From positions 1 to 58,686 of the forward strand of contig CAISDL010000083.1 in NCBI GenBank assembly GCA_903884065.1: a DNA stretch of 58,686 bases, read 5' to 3'. The translations under genes and the position numbers were made by a program. Shown piece after piece: positions 55,853 through 58,686 of this stretch (position 1 is its first letter; the number at the start of each line of letters is the position of its first letter). Under the pieces are notes generated by a model. It saw nothing but the letters and a program-made list of their open reading frames with translations. It ran no database searches and was not told the DNA's origin. The stretch is from an uncultured Actinomycetes bacterium (lineage in GTDB: Bacteria > Actinomycetota > Actinomycetes > Mycobacteriales > Mycobacteriaceae).

Positions 55853-56629
55853 TCAGAGCGAGTGACCGGACGCGTAGGCCGCGGCCCAGTCGCGCACGGC
55901 GCGGGCATAGAGGTCGGAGTGGTTGTAGGCCCGCAGGGCGTTCATCCAGCCGCGCGGGGTGGCCATGTCCTTGCCGCGGAAACACAGGTATCCCGCAGCG
56001 GACAGTGCTGCGTCGTCGAAATTGTCCGGGCTCAGCACGCCGTCGTTATTGGCGTCGACGCCATAGAGGCGCCAGGTTTCCGGGATGAACTGCATCGGGC
56101 CCATCGCCCGCGCGTAGACCGGGTCGCCGTCCTCGGATACCGAGTTGTCAAAGATCTGCAGGTTGCCGTTGGTGCCGTCCAGGCGGACCCCGCGGATCGG
56201 TGGGCTGACGTCGCCGTTGGGCGCGATCTCCGCCCCGCGGTAGGTGCCGTGATGGCTCTCCACCATGCCGATGCCGGCCAGCGTGGTCCAACTCAGATGG
56301 CAATCCGGGTTCTCCACCTCGGCCACCCGGGCGGCGTAGGCGTACGCCTCCAGTGCCGAGACCGGGATGCCCATACCGGGGGCGCGTTGCTCGGCCCACT
56401 CCAGCAGTTGGTCGGCGGGCCGGCCAACAGCGTGGGTGTTGATCTCCGGAACCGGGTCACCGGCCGGCGGCGGCACACCTTCGGGGATCGGGGTGCCGGG
56501 TTGCCAGGAGCAACTCGACGCGAGCAACATCGCCGTCGACGCAACGACGACGACGGGACGCAACCAGCGCGACCTGGGCCGAGCAGACGACACGAAACTC
56601 CCTCTTTGCCCGCGATTTACTCGATTCAT
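55853..56629 (-). CDS. lpqU: LpqU-like lytic transglycosylase
   Basis: A 258-residue envelope protein. A hydrophobic signal segment (PVVVVASTAMLLASSC) ends in a lipobox-like ASSC. The rest is an MltB-type soluble lytic transglycosylase fold (SLT_2): SWTTLAGIGMVESHHGTY carries the catalytic glutamate, ARAMGPMQFIPETW is the substrate-binding loop, and NFDDAALSAAGYL is typical. It would cleave peptidoglycan glycan strands with formation of anhydro-muramic acid. It corresponds to LpqU (Rv1022) and stands next to eno as in M. tuberculosis. Confidence 0.93.
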   Translation of the reverse strand: MNRVNRGQRGSFVSSARPRSRWLRPVVVVASTAMLLASSCSWQPGTPIPEGVPPPAGDPVPEINTHAVGRPADQLLEWAEQRAPGMGIPVSALEAYAYAARVAEVENPDCHLSWTTLAGIGMVESHHGTYRGAEIAPNGDVSPPIRGVRLDGTNGNLQIFDNSVSEDGDPVYARAMGPMQFIPETWRLYGVDANNDGVLSPDNFDDAALSAAGYLCFRGKDMATPRGWMNALRAYNHSDLYARAVRDWAAAYASGHSL

Positions 56630-56680
56630 CGTCCCATGGGCGGGGCGGTGTTAGCCGTTGCGAATCCCGACGGGTTTCCG

Positions 56681-58597
56681 TCAGATCGAGCCCTGGGCCC
56701 GCCACTCGTCGACGATGCGATTGGCTTCCTCGTGGTCGGCAAGCAGAACCACCAGGTCACCGGCGCGGGCACGGTCGAGTACGCCGCGGACCGCCGCGTT
56801 CCGATCCACCTCGCAGGTGATCCGGTCCGAATCGACGCCCTGATCGAGCAGCAGCCTGCGCGATCGCGCCACCATCGCCCCGGCTGGATCATCGCCGGCG
56901 TACTCGGGGCAGGAGCCCACCAAGGCCGGATCACACCCGAGGAGAAATTCGTCGAAAGAGGAGGCCAGCACCGGAGCCAGCACCTCGACGTGGCCCGGAT
57001 GGCGGCTGCCCACGTTGAGACTGCAGAGCAGACGGCGCCCGGTCACGGGAAGGGCGGCGGCGACCGCACAGATCCCGCGAACGCCCTCGGGGTTGTGGGC
57101 GAAGTCCACCAGGACCTCGAAGGGCAGGCCGTCGATAAGGGTGTAGCGCCCCGGGTTGTGGTCGGCCGAGTTTTCGAACGAGCCCAACGCCTGCCGGATG
57201 GTCTCGTTGTCGATGCCTTGCGCCCAGGCCAGCGCCGCCGCGAACATGGCATTGCTCTCGTTGAACGTCAGCAATCCGTTCATGGTGGCCGGGACGGCAT
57301 GGACCGGCATCAGCGCGGTGTCAGATTCCCCGGTGGCCAGGAAGATCCAGGGGATGCCCTCCCGGCTGTCGATGAACACCGCTTCACCGCCATGTCGACG
57401 GTGCTCAGCAATCACGTCGATATCGGGTGTGCGCGCCACCAGAATGTGCCGGCCGGTTGCCGCCCGCGCCCGCATCGCGAGGCACAGCGGATCCTCGGCG
57501 TTGACGACAATCGCCCCGGTGGCCCGTTCGAGGACTTCGGCTTTGAGTTCGGCCATCTGTTCGAGAGTGTCGATACCCGCGACGCCGATGTGGTCGTCCT
57601 GCACATTGAGTAATGCCGCGACGTCGTAGCGGTCGCAGGGGTGACCGAAGAGGATCAGGCCCTTACGCGGCATCTCGAGGACAGCCGCCTGCACCCCGGG
57701 ATCGTTGAGAATGATCCTCGCACCCGGCTGGCCGGAGAGGTTGTCAGTGCTGACGACCTCATCGCCGATCCGTACGCGGGCGGTGGTGCAGACCCCGGTA
57801 CGCCTACCGGCCGTCGTCCAGATCCGGTAGAGCATCTCCGAGGTTGTGGTCTTGCCATTGGTTCCGGCGATGGCCGCGGTGGGTATGCGCGAGGGACGCC
57901 CGCCGAAGATGATGTCGAGGATCTCACCGTTGATGTCCCGGGCCGGATCCGCGAGCCAGTGCGGGCGAAATCCCGGCTGCCCGTTGACTTCACAGATCAC
58001 CCCACCGACCTCACGCCACGAACGGCTGATATCTGGGCAGAGGAAGTCGACCCCGGCGAGGTCGAGCCCGATGATGCGGGCAGCGCGCGCGGCAAGCGCC
58101 AGATTGTCGGGGTGTGCGATCGCAGTGACGTCTTCAGCGGTGCCGCCGGCGCCGATATTCGCAATCCGGCTCAACCAGACGGACCGTCCTTCCGGGGGGA
58201 TCGAATCCGGGTCAAGCCCCTGCTCCGCAAGGCAGTCCAGTGCGTCAGCACCGATCATCAGAACCTTGAGCAGGCTGTACCGGTGCGCCCCTCTTCTGGG
58301 ATCGCTGTTGACCGTGTCGACGAGCTCTCTGATTGTGCGAACGCCGTCGCCGACGACCTGAGCCGACGTGCGCCGCACCGCCTGCAACACCTTGCCGCAA
58401 ACGACCAGCAACCGGTGATCGTCGCCGGGGCAATGCTGTTCGAGGAGGACGTTGCCGGGGCTGAGTCGCTGGGCCTGATCGACGGCCCGAACCAGTCGCC
58501 CCGAGTCGCGAATCCCGGCCACCACTGCCTGGCCGCCGTCGCGATCACAGGCGCGCAGGAACCTGCGTTCTTCGACGCGAACTCGGACCTCTTCCAT
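56681..58597 (-). CDS. Cyanophycin synthetase-like ligase, short at the N-terminus
   Basis: A 638-residue protein. Residues about 15-210 are the later part of a CphA-type ATP-grasp domain (DRDGGQAVVAGIRDSG, LLEQHCPGDDHRLLVV, DLAGVDFLCPDIS, GVICEVNGQPGFRPHW). Residues about 235-638 are a Mur-ligase domain with P-loop AGTNGKTTT near 243, VLEMPRKGL, and FAHNPEGVRG in the C-terminal domain. CphA builds cyanophycin from Asp and Arg, but full enzymes have about 870-900 residues; this one lacks the N-terminal domain and the front of the ATP-grasp. The ATG at 58597 has AAGGG 6 bases upstream. The frame is open to the window edge, so a frameshift or earlier start cannot be excluded. Confidence 0.75.
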   Translation of the reverse strand: MEEVRVRVEERRFLRACDRDGGQAVVAGIRDSGRLVRAVDQAQRLSPGNVLLEQHCPGDDHRLLVVCGKVLQAVRRTSAQVVGDGVRTIRELVDTVNSDPRRGAHRYSLLKVLMIGADALDCLAEQGLDPDSIPPEGRSVWLSRIANIGAGGTAEDVTAIAHPDNLALAARAARIIGLDLAGVDFLCPDISRSWREVGGVICEVNGQPGFRPHWLADPARDINGEILDIIFGGRPSRIPTAAIAGTNGKTTTSEMLYRIWTTAGRRTGVCTTARVRIGDEVVSTDNLSGQPGARIILNDPGVQAAVLEMPRKGLILFGHPCDRYDVAALLNVQDDHIGVAGIDTLEQMAELKAEVLERATGAIVVNAEDPLCLAMRARAATGRHILVARTPDIDVIAEHRRHGGEAVFIDSREGIPWIFLATGESDTALMPVHAVPATMNGLLTFNESNAMFAAALAWAQGIDNETIRQALGSFENSADHNPGRYTLIDGLPFEVLVDFAHNPEGVRGICAVAAALPVTGRRLLCSLNVGSRHPGHVEVLAPVLASSFDEFLLGCDPALVGSCPEYAGDDPAGAMVARSRRLLLDQGVDSDRITCEVDRNAAVRGVLDRARAGDLVVLLADHEEANRIVDEWRAQGSI

Positions 58598-58611
58598 CAA
58601 GAGCCCTTGGA

Positions 58612-58686
58612 TCAGTCCGACTCTCGCGGCCAGTGCACAACGGCACGAGGAAGCCCGGTGGCGTCGTAGTCCACGTCCATCGGCCA
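58612..58686 (-). CDS. C-terminal end of an unidentified gene upstream of the CphA-like gene
   Basis: The last 24 codons of a minus-strand frame enter from the right edge and end in TGA at 58612-58614; the peptide contains DYDATGLPRAVV and ends HWPRESD. Codon use looks coding. The stop lies 14 bases before the ATG of the CphA-like gene, so the two are probably in one operon. The visible part is too short to identify. Confidence 0.55.
   Translation of the reverse strand, partial: WPMDVDYDATGLPRAVVHWPRESD

Overview
This window is chromosomal DNA of a mycobacterium, most likely a fast-growing environmental Mycolicibacterium. It is GC-rich and has many GTG starts, and the gene order closely follows the M. 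tuberculosis Rv1099c-Rv1022 interval: glpX, fumC, polysaccharide deacetylase, phoH2, desA2, glyA, coaA, uppS, hemolysin III, DUF255, mca, greA, metB, pra, cbs, lipU, fadA3, echA9/echA8, Abhydrolase_9, lpqV, patatin, ppx, DUF501, ftsB-like, eno, lpqU. No rRNA, CRISPR array, transposase or integrase was seen. One tRNA gene is present.

Layout. 1-6760: the end of glpX, fumC, a membrane protein, then a leftward coupled operon (NodB deacetylase lipoprotein, CPA1 antiporter, three membrane-anchored proteins). 6771-16122: phoH2, desA2, a long-form glyA, a DUF885 peptidase divergent from coaA, an atpE copy outside any ATP synthase operon, a membrane protein and a short-chain Z-prenyl diphosphate synthase. 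16122-25572: hemolysin III, a frameshifted repeat-rich secreted protein, a ketosteroid isomerase, the mca operon, greA, GPP34, metB and a Pra-like protein. 25694-36705: cbs, lipU, GDSL hydrolase, thiolase, a DUF559 nuclease gene bracketed by inverted palindromes, a GNAT, a Bax-inhibitor-1 protein and CoA-metabolism genes. 36683-46499: rhodanese and cysteine dioxygenase, lpqV, patatin, a dehydrogenase, an Ltp-type thiolase, an MFS pump with an acyl-CoA ligase, a secreted protein and a beta-propeller. 46923-51734: a glycosidase island (GH29 fucosidase, GH2 enzyme, GntR regulator) that interrupts the conserved order. 51842-58686: a tRNA, a 36-residue cysteine-rich gene with a very strong terminator, the ppx-DUF501-ftsB-eno cluster, lpqU and a 5'-short cyanophycin-synthetase-like ligase.

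The backbone genes serve central carbon metabolism (FBPase, fumarase, enolase), sulfur amino acid and mycothiol metabolism (metB, cbs, mca, cysteine dioxygenase), fatty acid and steroid handling, and the cell envelope. The best candidates for something undescribed are the palindrome-bracketed DUF559 gene, the orphan atpE with its partner membrane protein, the cysteine-rich miniprotein and the short CphA-like ligase. Many genes have a TANNNT -10 box 6-8 nt before the start codon, suggesting leaderless transcripts. All functional calls come from reading motifs and remembered families; no database search was run.
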